DNA from: Anatilimnocola aggregata
GTDB taxonomy: Bacteria > Planctomycetota > Planctomycetia > Pirellulales > Pirellulaceae
Direction: 5' to 3'
Length of the DNA: 64,000 nt
Assembly (NCBI RefSeq): GCF_007747655.1
Contig: NZ_CP036274.1
Coordinates: 4,774,001 to 4,838,000, forward strand
Below, piece after piece: positions 47,200 through 55,268 of the stretch (position 1 is the first letter of the stretch; every line of letters begins with the position of its first letter). Made by a program: the position numbers and the translations under genes. The notes below the pieces were generated by a model. That model saw nothing but the letters and a program-made list of their open reading frames with translations, did not search any database and had not been told where the DNA came from.

Positions 47200-47969
47200 T
47201 ACGAGGGGAATCGACTGGCAGAGCTTGCAGTTTAGACCTGGACCTGCGATTTCGCGAATTGCTGAACTGTTTAACTAGGGTTTTGTCAAACCAACCACAG
47301 TGGCAGGACACCCGCCCATAACGGAAGAACGGACTTGCCACTTGACGGCTAATAAGCTCGCCAGCAACCGCGAATTTCGTGATTCGGAAAATTCCGTTAT
47401 TTTCACTTATTCGTAATTGCGTCAATAAATAGCAAGTATTTTATTGTCACATACTTACGATAAGCACGCTTGCTGCAAGTCCTTACCGGGGAGTGGAAAC
47501 GCCGAAAATCGATTTCCGGAATGCACTCCCAAATTTCCCTCCCAACTCGATACCGGTGAGTTAAGAATAAATCGTTAGGAAATCGCTACAGGCAATCGCA
47601 AGGGCTGGGTCCTTGCCATTAATATTTCTTAATATACAGTAATCGAATCTAAAACACTTGCGCACTTAAGGCTCACAACTTGCACTTGTTCGACCAAATT
47701 TGAAAGAACGATCCGTGACAATTAGATGCCTGGGCTGTGACTAGTTTGGTCCCCGCGAGGTAGAGAAAACACGCGTTGAAAAACCTGACGACGAAGGAGT
47801 TGGGGGCCTCTAGCCCTCCTCGCCATTCCGGGGGCTATTGCTCCCGCCAGTTCGGACTGGGAAGCGCGAATTCTGTCGTTTGGACAACGGTCGACTTTTG
47901 CTAGAGTACCCCCGCCAGCTTTCGTCTACGACCAATCCAAGTGCTAGCAATCTCGCCTCCAGCATTGCC
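47200..47969. other. Divergent intergenic region between the esterase and LptF/LptG-like genes
   Basis: AT-rich relative to the genes around it. It carries copy 2 of the diverged element (47464-47751). No gene could be supported; the only longer frames continue from the flanking coding regions. Confidence 0.5.
47464..47751 (-). repeat. Diverged intergenic element, copy 2
   Basis: Read on the minus strand this is the partner of 26779-27067; block positions are given in that entry. The two copies are almost equal in length (288 and 289 bases) and both lie upstream of a gene in the same orientation, here the esterase. The 18-base segment at 47733-47750 (GGCTGTGACTAGTTTGGT) also recurs at 32915-32932 with a single mismatch. 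Confidence 0.75.
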
Positions 47970-49157
47970 GTGAACACCCTCTCTCGTTCCATCCTGTGTG
48001 ACCTCACCAAGGTGTTTGCCTTTGGACTGGTGGTGCTCACGTTCATCATGGTGCTGATCGGGATTGGTCAGCAGGCGGTGCAGATGAACCTGGGTGTTGG
48101 GCCGACCCTCAAGTTGATTCCGTTCGCGCTGCCAAATGCCCTGGCGTTTGCTGTGCCCGGGACTATTCTCTTTTCTGCCTGCTTTGTGTACGGTCGGCTG
48201 GCTGCAGACAACGAAGTGGTCGCCGTAAAGTCGATGGGCATTTCGCCGATGGTCCTGCTCGCGCCCGCGATTGGGTTGTCGTTTCTGCTCAGCCTGGTGG
48301 CGGTCTGGCTCAACGACGTGGCCTATTCGTGGGGCCACTCCGGCATGCAGCGGGTCGTCATTCAATCGGTCGAAGAAATCACCTACGGCCTGTTGCGCAC
48401 GCAGCGATCGTACGCAAATCCCCGCTTCTCGATCATCGTGAAAGAAGTTGACGGTCGGCGCTTGATTCGCCCGATCATCAATTTTCAAGCGAACAACGAT
48501 CTGCCTGCGTTTACGCTCACCGCTTCCGAAGCCGAACTCCGTTCGAATCTCGATGAAAACACACTTAGCTTGATCCTGTTCGACTGCCAGATGGAAACCG
48601 ATGACGGGGTCCGCTTCGATTGGCCGGGTCGCACGGTCCAAGACATTCCGCTGGCGTTTGCTGCCGCCAAAGACGTGGGTGAAGGGAATCCCGCGCACTT
48701 GCCACTCCGAAAAATGGCCTCCGCCATCGTCGACCAGCGACAGACCATCGTTGACCTGGAGCAATCGGTCGCCGCCGAAGTCGGCCTGGCACTAATGACG
48801 GGCGAATTCGAACTTCTCGAAATGCAAAACTGGCAAAAGCGGCAAAGTAGCATTTCCAATGCTCGCTTGCGGCTCTACCGGCTGCAGTCCGAACCTTGGC
48901 GGCGCTGGGCCAGTGGCTTCAGTTGCCTGGCATTCGTCATGATCGGTGCTCCGCTGGCAATTTTGTGGCGCAGCTCCGACTACCTAACCACCTTCGGCCT
49001 CTGCTTTGTGCCAATTCTGGCACTCTACTATCCGCTCTTCCTGGCGGGCCTGGACTACGCCAAGACGGGCGTTACACCACCGGTTACCGTGTGGCTGGGC
49101 AACATTGTGTGCATGATCATCGGCATCGGCCTGATTCGCAAAGTCATCCGCAATTGA
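47970..49157 (+). CDS. LptF/LptG-family permease (YjgP/YjgQ)
   Basis: One of the paired permeases that extract lipopolysaccharide for export. I chose GTG 47970 (395 residues) because an N-terminal cytoplasmic helix and first span follow at once (LSRSILCDLTKVFAFGLVVLTFIMVLIG); an ATG at 47838 would add 44 residues without any signature. There are about six spans, three at each end, with a large beta-rich periplasmic domain between (SYANPRFSIIVKEVDGRRLI). The ending LYYPLFLAGLDYAKTGVTPPVTVWLGNIV is typical. Whether it is LptF or LptG cannot be told. No partner permease gene is near. Confidence 0.85.
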   Translation: MNTLSRSILCDLTKVFAFGLVVLTFIMVLIGIGQQAVQMNLGVGPTLKLIPFALPNALAFAVPGTILFSACFVYGRLAADNEVVAVKSMGISPMVLLAPAIGLSFLLSLVAVWLNDVAYSWGHSGMQRVVIQSVEEITYGLLRTQRSYANPRFSIIVKEVDGRRLIRPIINFQANNDLPAFTLTASEAELRSNLDENTLSLILFDCQMETDDGVRFDWPGRTVQDIPLAFAAAKDVGEGNPAHLPLRKMASAIVDQRQTIVDLEQSVAAEVGLALMTGEFELLEMQNWQKRQSSISNARLRLYRLQSEPWRRWASGFSCLAFVMIGAPLAILWRSSDYLTTFGLCFVPILALYYPLFLAGLDYAKTGVTPPVTVWLGNIVCMIIGIGLIRKVIRN

Positions 49158-49263
49158 GTGGCCAACAACGCATCAACAGGCAATAATCAGTGGCCGTGGC
49201 GCATCCCATTCGTGGGTGAATTTGTGACAGCCGGTATTGAGGACGTTGATGATGCTGGGACCG

Positions 49264-51759
49264 ATGAAGCAACGCTTGCTATTCGCTGCGTTGATTTGCT
49301 GCTTGCCATTACTGACCACTGCCAACGCCGCCGATGTGGTTCCGTCGGTCGTAACCAGGTTCGCCGCTGCGACCGGCGACGAAGAGCCCAGCCTGCGCCG
49401 GCATGTGCTCCCGCTCATGGGCCGCCTTGGTTGCAATGGACGGGCCTGCCACGGCTCGTTTCAAGGGCAGGGCGGATTTCGCCTGTCGCTGTTTGGCTAC
49501 GACTTCGCTGCCGACCATGCGGCCGTGGTTGGGGGCGATGAACCCCGCACCAATCTGAAGCAACCGGACGAAAGCCTGATTCTGCAAAAGCCGCTGCTGG
49601 TTATCGATCACGACGGCGGCAAGCGATTTGAAAAAGGAAGTTGGCAACATCATCTGCTGCTCCGCTGGGTGACGGCAGGTGCGAAAACGGTTGCCGAGGA
49701 CGAAGCCGAGATTACCCATCTAGAAATCTCCCCGCGGGAAATCGTCTTTGCCAAGAAAGGCGAAACGGCCCAGATAAAGGTGATGGCCCACTGGTCCGAC
49801 GGCGCTCGGGAAGACGTCACTCCGATTTGCCGCTTTCGCAGCAATGACGAATCGATGGCAACCATCGACGAGGCTGGCCTGGTGACCGCGCTTGGTCCTG
49901 GCGATACCGCAGTGGTCGCCTTTTACGATAACGGTGTTCTCCCCGTTCAAGTCTTGCTGCCAGTCACCGACCAACTGGGCGACAAGTACCCGGCAGTTCC
50001 CACACCCACCAAGATCGACGAGCTAGTCGTCGCCAAGCTCAGCAAGCTGGGCGTTGTTCCTTCCGAACTCTGCACCGATACCGAGTTTCTCCGCCGCGTC
50101 AGTCTCGACCTGATCGGCACGTTGCCAGCCCCGGGTGAAATCGATTCGTTTCTGGCTGATACGTCGGCCGACAAACGCAACCGCAAGATCGACGAATTAC
50201 TCTCGCGCCCCGCTTACGCAGCCTGGTGGGCGACAAAACTGTCCGACCTCACGGGCAACACCAGCGCGCTCGGGCCACAAGGTGGCGAGCAAGGTTTGAA
50301 TGGCGTGAAGGCTCGGCAATGGCACGCCTGGATCACGCGCCGGGTGGAACAGAACGTTCCTTACGACAAGTTAGTCGAAGGGATTGTGCTCGCCGTAAGT
50401 CGCTCGCCCGACCAGCCGTTTCTCGACTACACCGCGGAAATGAGTTCCTATTTTCGTGGCACTGAGCCGGCCGATTTTGCCGAGCGCGAGACGATGCCCT
50501 ACTACTGGACTCGGCGTCAGCTTGGTTCTCCGTCCGCCAAGGCGTTGGCATTTGCTTACTCCTTTCTCGGCGTCAGCCTGCAGTGCGCGGAATGCCACAA
50601 GCACCCGTACGATCAATGGACCAAGCAGGACTTCGATCAGTTTGCAGTCTTCTTCAATGGGGTTCGTTATGGCGCATTCAGTCGCGACGAAACGACCGCG
50701 ATGAAGAAAGAGCACGGCCTCACCATGGATGAGGATTCCGGCGACTTCAAAAGGCTGTTTGTCACGCTCTTGGCAGAGGGAAAGACCTTGCCGTTCAAGG
50801 AACTGACCGTTCCGCGCCCGTCGAAAAATCCCAAACTGAGCAAACCGCGTCCCGACAAAGCGGGCCGCGTCATCACGCCGCGCGTTCTCGGCGGCGAAGA
50901 AGTGCTGACGAGTGAATACCCCGACCCGCGTCAGCCTTTGATGGATTGGATGCGGCAGGAAGATAACCCGTATTTCGCCAAGGCATTCGTGAATCGAGTT
51001 TGGGCGGGCTACTTTCACATCGGTTTGATTGACCCGCCCGATGATCTCAACCTGGCCAATCCACCCAGCAATCCGGCGCTGCTCGATTATCTGGCGGATG
51101 AGTTCATTCGCCAAAAGTACGACATGAAATGGCTTCATCGCGAGATCACGCGCAGCCGGACCTATCAACTGAGTTGCCGCCCCAACCGCACGAATGAAAA
51201 CGACGAGCGAAACTACAGCCGCGCCGTGATTCGTCGTCTGCCGGCTGAAGTCACTTACGATGCCCTCGCCTACGCTACGGCCAGCGATGAAACTCGCGCC
51301 AGCCTGGATGCCAAGCCCGCGACCCTCCGCGCCATTGGCGAAGTCAGCGGGCTGAATGGCCGCGATGCAGGGGCGAGCAGTTACGCGGTGAATCTCTTCG
51401 GCAAACCGCCCCGCGCGATCAACTGCGATTGTGAACGCTCAGCAGAGCCAAACCTGTTGCAACTCGTCTATCTGCGCAATGACAACGAAATTGATTCGTT
51501 GCTCGATCGCAAGGATGGCTGGCTGCAAAAGCTGCGCGACTCCCAACCTTCGAAGCGAAGTAAAATTGCCAACGCGAAACCGCTCGATCACGAAGCCCTC
51601 GTGCGCGAAGCCTACTTCCGCACGCTCTGCCGGTTGCCGAGCGAGCAGGAAGAAAAGATTGCCCTGGGAACATTGTCATCTGCAGCTGATCCGATCACTG
51701 GCCTGCGGGATCTGATGTGGGCACTCCTAAACACCAAAGAATTTATTGTGAACCGATAA
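49264..51759 (+). CDS. DUF1549/DUF1553 secreted protein with Ig-like domain
   Basis: The 831-residue protein starts here with a signal peptide (MKQRLLFAALICCLPLL); ATGs at 49237 and 49252 are possible. The N-terminal cytochrome-like segment has C-X4-CH (CNGRACHG, near 57) instead of a CxxCH. A bacterial Ig-like domain (about 149-232, LEISPREIVFAKKG onward) follows, then DUF1549 with CAECHKHP near 441, and DUF1553 (AKAFVNRVWAGYFHIGLIDPPDDL). It precedes a DUF1501 gene by about 80 bases, completing another typical pair. Its role is unknown. Confidence 0.92.
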   Translation: MKQRLLFAALICCLPLLTTANAADVVPSVVTRFAAATGDEEPSLRRHVLPLMGRLGCNGRACHGSFQGQGGFRLSLFGYDFAADHAAVVGGDEPRTNLKQPDESLILQKPLLVIDHDGGKRFEKGSWQHHLLLRWVTAGAKTVAEDEAEITHLEISPREIVFAKKGETAQIKVMAHWSDGAREDVTPICRFRSNDESMATIDEAGLVTALGPGDTAVVAFYDNGVLPVQVLLPVTDQLGDKYPAVPTPTKIDELVVAKLSKLGVVPSELCTDTEFLRRVSLDLIGTLPAPGEIDSFLADTSADKRNRKIDELLSRPAYAAWWATKLSDLTGNTSALGPQGGEQGLNGVKARQWHAWITRRVEQNVPYDKLVEGIVLAVSRSPDQPFLDYTAEMSSYFRGTEPADFAERETMPYYWTRRQLGSPSAKALAFAYSFLGVSLQCAECHKHPYDQWTKQDFDQFAVFFNGVRYGAFSRDETTAMKKEHGLTMDEDSGDFKRLFVTLLAEGKTLPFKELTVPRPSKNPKLSKPRPDKAGRVITPRVLGGEEVLTSEYPDPRQPLMDWMRQEDNPYFAKAFVNRVWAGYFHIGLIDPPDDLNLANPPSNPALLDYLADEFIRQKYDMKWLHREITRSRTYQLSCRPNRTNENDERNYSRAVIRRLPAEVTYDALAYATASDETRASLDAKPATLRAIGEVSGLNGRDAGASSYAVNLFGKPPRAINCDCERSAEPNLLQLVYLRNDNEIDSLLDRKDGWLQKLRDSQPSKRSKIANAKPLDHEALVREAYFRTLCRLPSEQEEKIALGTLSSAADPITGLRDLMWALLNTKEFIVNR

Positions 51760-51840
51760 CTGCCTGACCCCTGACCTCCCGATCTCCGACTTCTGACCGC
51801 TGACCTCCGACCACACAGGTCGCTCAAAGGATCTATAAAT

Positions 51841-53136
51841 ATGACCACTCACCGCTACTGCGACGGTATTGCTCGGCGAGATTTTCTCCGCGTTGGTGCG
51901 CTCGGCAGCGCCGGCCTTAGTCTGGCCAGTTACTTGCGGGCGACTGAGGCTGGAGAAGTTCAGCCTGCCAAAGGAAAATCCGCGATCTTCGTCTATCTTG
52001 GCGGCGGGCCTCCTCATCTCGATACGTTCGACTTGAAGCCTGATGCTCCTGCAGAGTTTCGCGGCGAGTTCAATCCGATTGAGACCAACGTCAGCGGAAT
52101 CCAGGTCTGCGAGCATTTGCCGCAGTTGGCCAAGTGCGCGGATAAGTACGCGATTGTCCGCGGCATCAGTCACACCCTCGCGGGGCACGAACTGGGGACG
52201 AGCTACGTCAACAGCGGCAGCCGGCCCGTTCCCTCGCTGATTTACCCCGGTTATGGTTCGGTCATCAGCCGTGAATTGACCGGCGCGAGCGACTTGCCCC
52301 ATTTCGTTGCGATTCCGAACACACCTCAGCGGGCCGGCTACTTGGGCGTGCGGTATGCTCCCTTGCAAACCAACAGCACACCATCGGCAGGAGTCCCTTA
52401 CAGTGTGCGCGGCATTTCGCTGGGGAGTGGAAAGACTCCCGAACAGTTTTCCTCTCGCAATGTGCTGCTCGAACAACTCGATACCGGACTCGACGAGTTC
52501 AAGGCCAGCAGCAAGCTGGTGGACGGGCTCGATCGCTTCGGCCAGCAAGCGTTCGATCTCATCAGTTCCCCCCGAGCACGCGAAGCGTTCGACGTAAGCC
52601 TGGAAGATCCGAAGATTGCCGAACCGTTTGGCAAAACGAAGTTCGGTCAGAGTTGTCTGCTGGCGACGCGCCTCGTCGAGGCGGGCGTCCGCTTTGCCAC
52701 CGTCAGTTTCGGCGGCTGGGATACGCATTCGGGCAACTTCAAGAAGTGCAAGGAGAGCCTGCTGCCCGAACTCGATCAAGGTTTGTCGGGTCTCTTCACC
52801 ACGCTCGATCAGAAAGGACTGCTGGCTTCGACGACGGTCTTCGTCATTGGCGAGTTCGGTCGCACGCCCAAGATCAACGACAAAGCGGGCCGCGATCACT
52901 GGCCCCGCGCGATGTTTGCCCTGCTAGCCGGTGGCGGTATCAAGGGGGGGCAAGTGCTCGGCGCGAGTGACGACAAGGGTCAAGGGCCCGCTGGCGACGG
53001 CTTCACGCCCGACCAATTGGCGGCTTCGTTCTATCACAGCCTGGGGATCGACTTCCGCAAGGAATATCACACCAGCACTGGCCGCCCGGTCACGATCGTG
53101 CGCGAAGGGACCGTCATTCCGCAGCTGTTCAGCTAA
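51841..53136 (+). CDS. DUF1501 secreted protein (Tat signal)
   Basis: The partner of the preceding DUF1549/1553 gene, 431 residues. The N-terminal ARRDFLRVGALGSAGLSLASY is Tat-like. Landmarks are SAIFVYLGGGPPHLDTFDLKPDAP, FGGWDTHSGNFKKCKE, TTVFVIGEFGRTPKINDKAGRDHWPRAMF and the end RPVTIVREGTVIPQLFS. The presumed metal ligands of the alkaline-phosphatase-like fold are present. Its stop overlaps the stop of the opposing phytanoyl-CoA dioxygenase-like gene by eight bases. Substrate unknown. Confidence 0.92.
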   Translation: MTTHRYCDGIARRDFLRVGALGSAGLSLASYLRATEAGEVQPAKGKSAIFVYLGGGPPHLDTFDLKPDAPAEFRGEFNPIETNVSGIQVCEHLPQLAKCADKYAIVRGISHTLAGHELGTSYVNSGSRPVPSLIYPGYGSVISRELTGASDLPHFVAIPNTPQRAGYLGVRYAPLQTNSTPSAGVPYSVRGISLGSGKTPEQFSSRNVLLEQLDTGLDEFKASSKLVDGLDRFGQQAFDLISSPRAREAFDVSLEDPKIAEPFGKTKFGQSCLLATRLVEAGVRFATVSFGGWDTHSGNFKKCKESLLPELDQGLSGLFTTLDQKGLLASTTVFVIGEFGRTPKINDKAGRDHWPRAMFALLAGGGIKGGQVLGASDDKGQGPAGDGFTPDQLAASFYHSLGIDFRKEYHTSTGRPVTIVREGTVIPQLFS

Positions 53137-53872
53137 GTTCCGGCCGAACGCGATGTTTCCACTCCAGGCCGCCCGGTAGATCCGTGGCGGCATATTCGAT
53201 GTGAATCACACGCCGATGCTGGGCGGCAACCGATCGCGCCGAAGCATGCAACGTCAGCGGACACATCGACACGATTCCGCCCCTGCCGACCGCGCAAACT
53301 ACTTCTGGCACCCTCGCCTTCCACGCGTCGAGCTCTTCATCTAGCCAACCAAACCGATGCGAGCCGGGCAGCACGCGGAGCGGTCCGTTCTCTTCCCCAC
53401 ATTCATCCAGATGAACTCGCACTGCGACCATCCGCGCGAGCACTTCAGCGGGCGGCTGAACTTGCCAAATGCCAGCCTTGTGTGACCAGGCGATATAGCC
53501 GGGAACCTCACGCTTCTCTTGGACGGCGATCACATTATCTTGATGCCAGAAGAGTGACCAGTTCGAGCCCGGAACTTTGTCAAAGAAGATCGCCCGGACC
53601 GCGAAGGCATTACTACCAAGCACCGCAGTCGCGAACTGGCGGACCGCAGGTTGGTTGGCCAGTGAACAAACTTCAGGGCAAACTTCCAGCAGGTTGCGAA
53701 TGCCGTAGACGTTTTGTTTCTTGCGCACTTCCTCGCCGCTCGGCACATTCTCAATGGCCTGTGCGAGTGCGTTTAACTGAGAGAACGGCAAGACAGCTTC
53801 ACAGATGAAGTAGCCATCGCGTTCAAAGTCCGCAGCGTACTTTTGGGGATCGAAGTCCGAGATTGAATTCAT
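53129..53872 (-). CDS. Phytanoyl-CoA dioxygenase family protein
   Basis: A non-heme iron and 2-oxoglutarate dioxygenase, 247 residues, with no signal peptide, so it should act in the cytoplasm. The iron facial triad is visible as HQD in SLFWHQDNVIA and His in LTLHASARS, with the 2-oxoglutarate Arg in RRVIHIEYA. VRVHLDECGEENGPLRVLPGSH is the usual middle block. The substrate is not predictable; the family hydroxylates small molecules. It converges on the second DUF1501 gene and is 11 bases from the third DUF1501 gene, being the upstream gene in that orientation is not the case, since both read left. Confidence 0.88.
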   Translation of the reverse strand: MNSISDFDPQKYAADFERDGYFICEAVLPFSQLNALAQAIENVPSGEEVRKKQNVYGIRNLLEVCPEVCSLANQPAVRQFATAVLGSNAFAVRAIFFDKVPGSNWSLFWHQDNVIAVQEKREVPGYIAWSHKAGIWQVQPPAEVLARMVAVRVHLDECGEENGPLRVLPGSHRFGWLDEELDAWKARVPEVVCAVGRGGIVSMCPLTLHASARSVAAQHRRVIHIEYAATDLPGGLEWKHRVRPELS

Positions 53873-53883
53873 GCGATTGCAAT

Positions 53884-55257
53884 CTAGGCCAAGATCTCGC
53901 GGATAATTTTGCCGTGGACATCGGTCAAGCGGAAATCGCGGCCGGCGTGGCGGTACGTTAGCCGCGTGTGGTCGATTCCCATTTGATGCAAGATGGTCGC
54001 GTGCAGATCATGCACATCGACTTTGCCGCTGACGATGTTACGGCCGATGTCGTCGGTCTCGCCGTGGACAATGCCGCCCTTGATGCCTCCGCCAGCGAGC
54101 CAGATCGAAAAGCAGTTGCCGTGATGGCCGCGGCCATTCTTTCCCTCTTTGGCTGGCGTGCGGCCAAACTCGGTCGCCCAGACCACCAGTGTTTCGTCGA
54201 GCAGGCCGCGCTGTTTCAAGTCGCGAATCAAGCCAGCCATGGGCTGATCGACTGATTTGGCCAGGCCGATGTGATCCTTCATTTCGCCGTGTGAATCCCA
54301 GTTCGGTCGCGAGCCGGTATCGACGAGTTCGATGAACCGGACTCCACGCTCGGCCAGCCGCCGCGCGACGAGACATTGCCAGCCAAAGCTGGACGTTTCG
54401 CCCCGCTTGAGACCGTACGACTCGTGCGTCGCATCGGTCTCTTGATTCACATCGAAGGCTTCGGGGCCGGCGGTCTGCATTTGAAAGGCTGTTTCGAACG
54501 ACTTGATCCGGGCGGCCAGATTCGAATCGTCTTGCCGACGCTGCAAATGCGTGCTGTTGAATTGCGAGAGGAGCCCGAGTTCGAGTTCCTGCACCCGCTG
54601 CTGCTTGCTGCGGGGCACGAGGTTCTCGATTGGCTGCGTGCCGGGAATGACGCGAGTTCCCTGATGGTAGGCGGGCAGGAAGTCGCTGGCGTAAACCTGC
54701 GTGCCGCCGTAGGGCAGGTGCGGAGCGATCACCATGAACGACGGCAAGTTCTGGTTGACCGTCCCCAGCCCATAACTGATCCACGAGCCCATGCTGGGGC
54801 GGGTGAAGGTGGCGGAACCGGTGTGCATGCCAACCGCGGCTTCGGTGTGGTCGAAGTGGGCCGACTTCATCGAGCGGATGACGCAGACTTCGTCGAGTTG
54901 CTCGCGCAGGTGCGGAAACAAGTCCGTGACGACCGTCCCGCAGCGCTGGTTGGCCTGCCACTTGAAGTGGCTCCCCATCAGCTTTTCTTTGCCGTTGCCG
55001 TCGCGCCCGCCATCCGTCGACTTCGGATCGAAGGTATCAATATGCGACACTCCGCCGGTCGCGAACAGGAAGATCACTCGCTTCGCCTTGGCGGCAAAGT
55101 GAGGCTGCTTCACGCTGAGCGGACCATTCGCAGCAGCACTATCGCGCGGCGATTCCCCGGCCATCAGTTCCGACAAGATGCCGGGCATGAGCAGGCTGCC
55201 ACTCACCAGGGAGCGGATGACGTTGCGTCGGGAGACGGAGAAATGAGTTGCGGACAC
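53884..55257 (-). CDS. DUF1501 secreted protein (Tat signal)
   Basis: The third DUF1501 protein of the window, 457 residues, with a Tat-like N-terminus (SRRNVIRSLVSGSLLMPG). Conserved blocks are RVIFLFATGGVSHIDTFDPKS, RSMKSAHFDHTEAAVGMHTG, LVDTGSRPNWDSHGEMKDH and LVVWATEFGRTPAKEGKNGRGHHGN, the last two with the likely metal ligands. It begins 12 bases after the large DUF1549/1553 gene and is followed by the dioxygenase gene 11 bases downstream, so the three may be one transcript. It is more distant from the other two DUF1501 proteins than they are from each other, judged by eye. Confidence 0.92.
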   Translation of the reverse strand: MSATHFSVSRRNVIRSLVSGSLLMPGILSELMAGESPRDSAAANGPLSVKQPHFAAKAKRVIFLFATGGVSHIDTFDPKSTDGGRDGNGKEKLMGSHFKWQANQRCGTVVTDLFPHLREQLDEVCVIRSMKSAHFDHTEAAVGMHTGSATFTRPSMGSWISYGLGTVNQNLPSFMVIAPHLPYGGTQVYASDFLPAYHQGTRVIPGTQPIENLVPRSKQQRVQELELGLLSQFNSTHLQRRQDDSNLAARIKSFETAFQMQTAGPEAFDVNQETDATHESYGLKRGETSSFGWQCLVARRLAERGVRFIELVDTGSRPNWDSHGEMKDHIGLAKSVDQPMAGLIRDLKQRGLLDETLVVWATEFGRTPAKEGKNGRGHHGNCFSIWLAGGGIKGGIVHGETDDIGRNIVSGKVDVHDLHATILHQMGIDHTRLTYRHAGRDFRLTDVHGKIIREILA

Positions 55258-55268
55258 AATTAGTCTCG

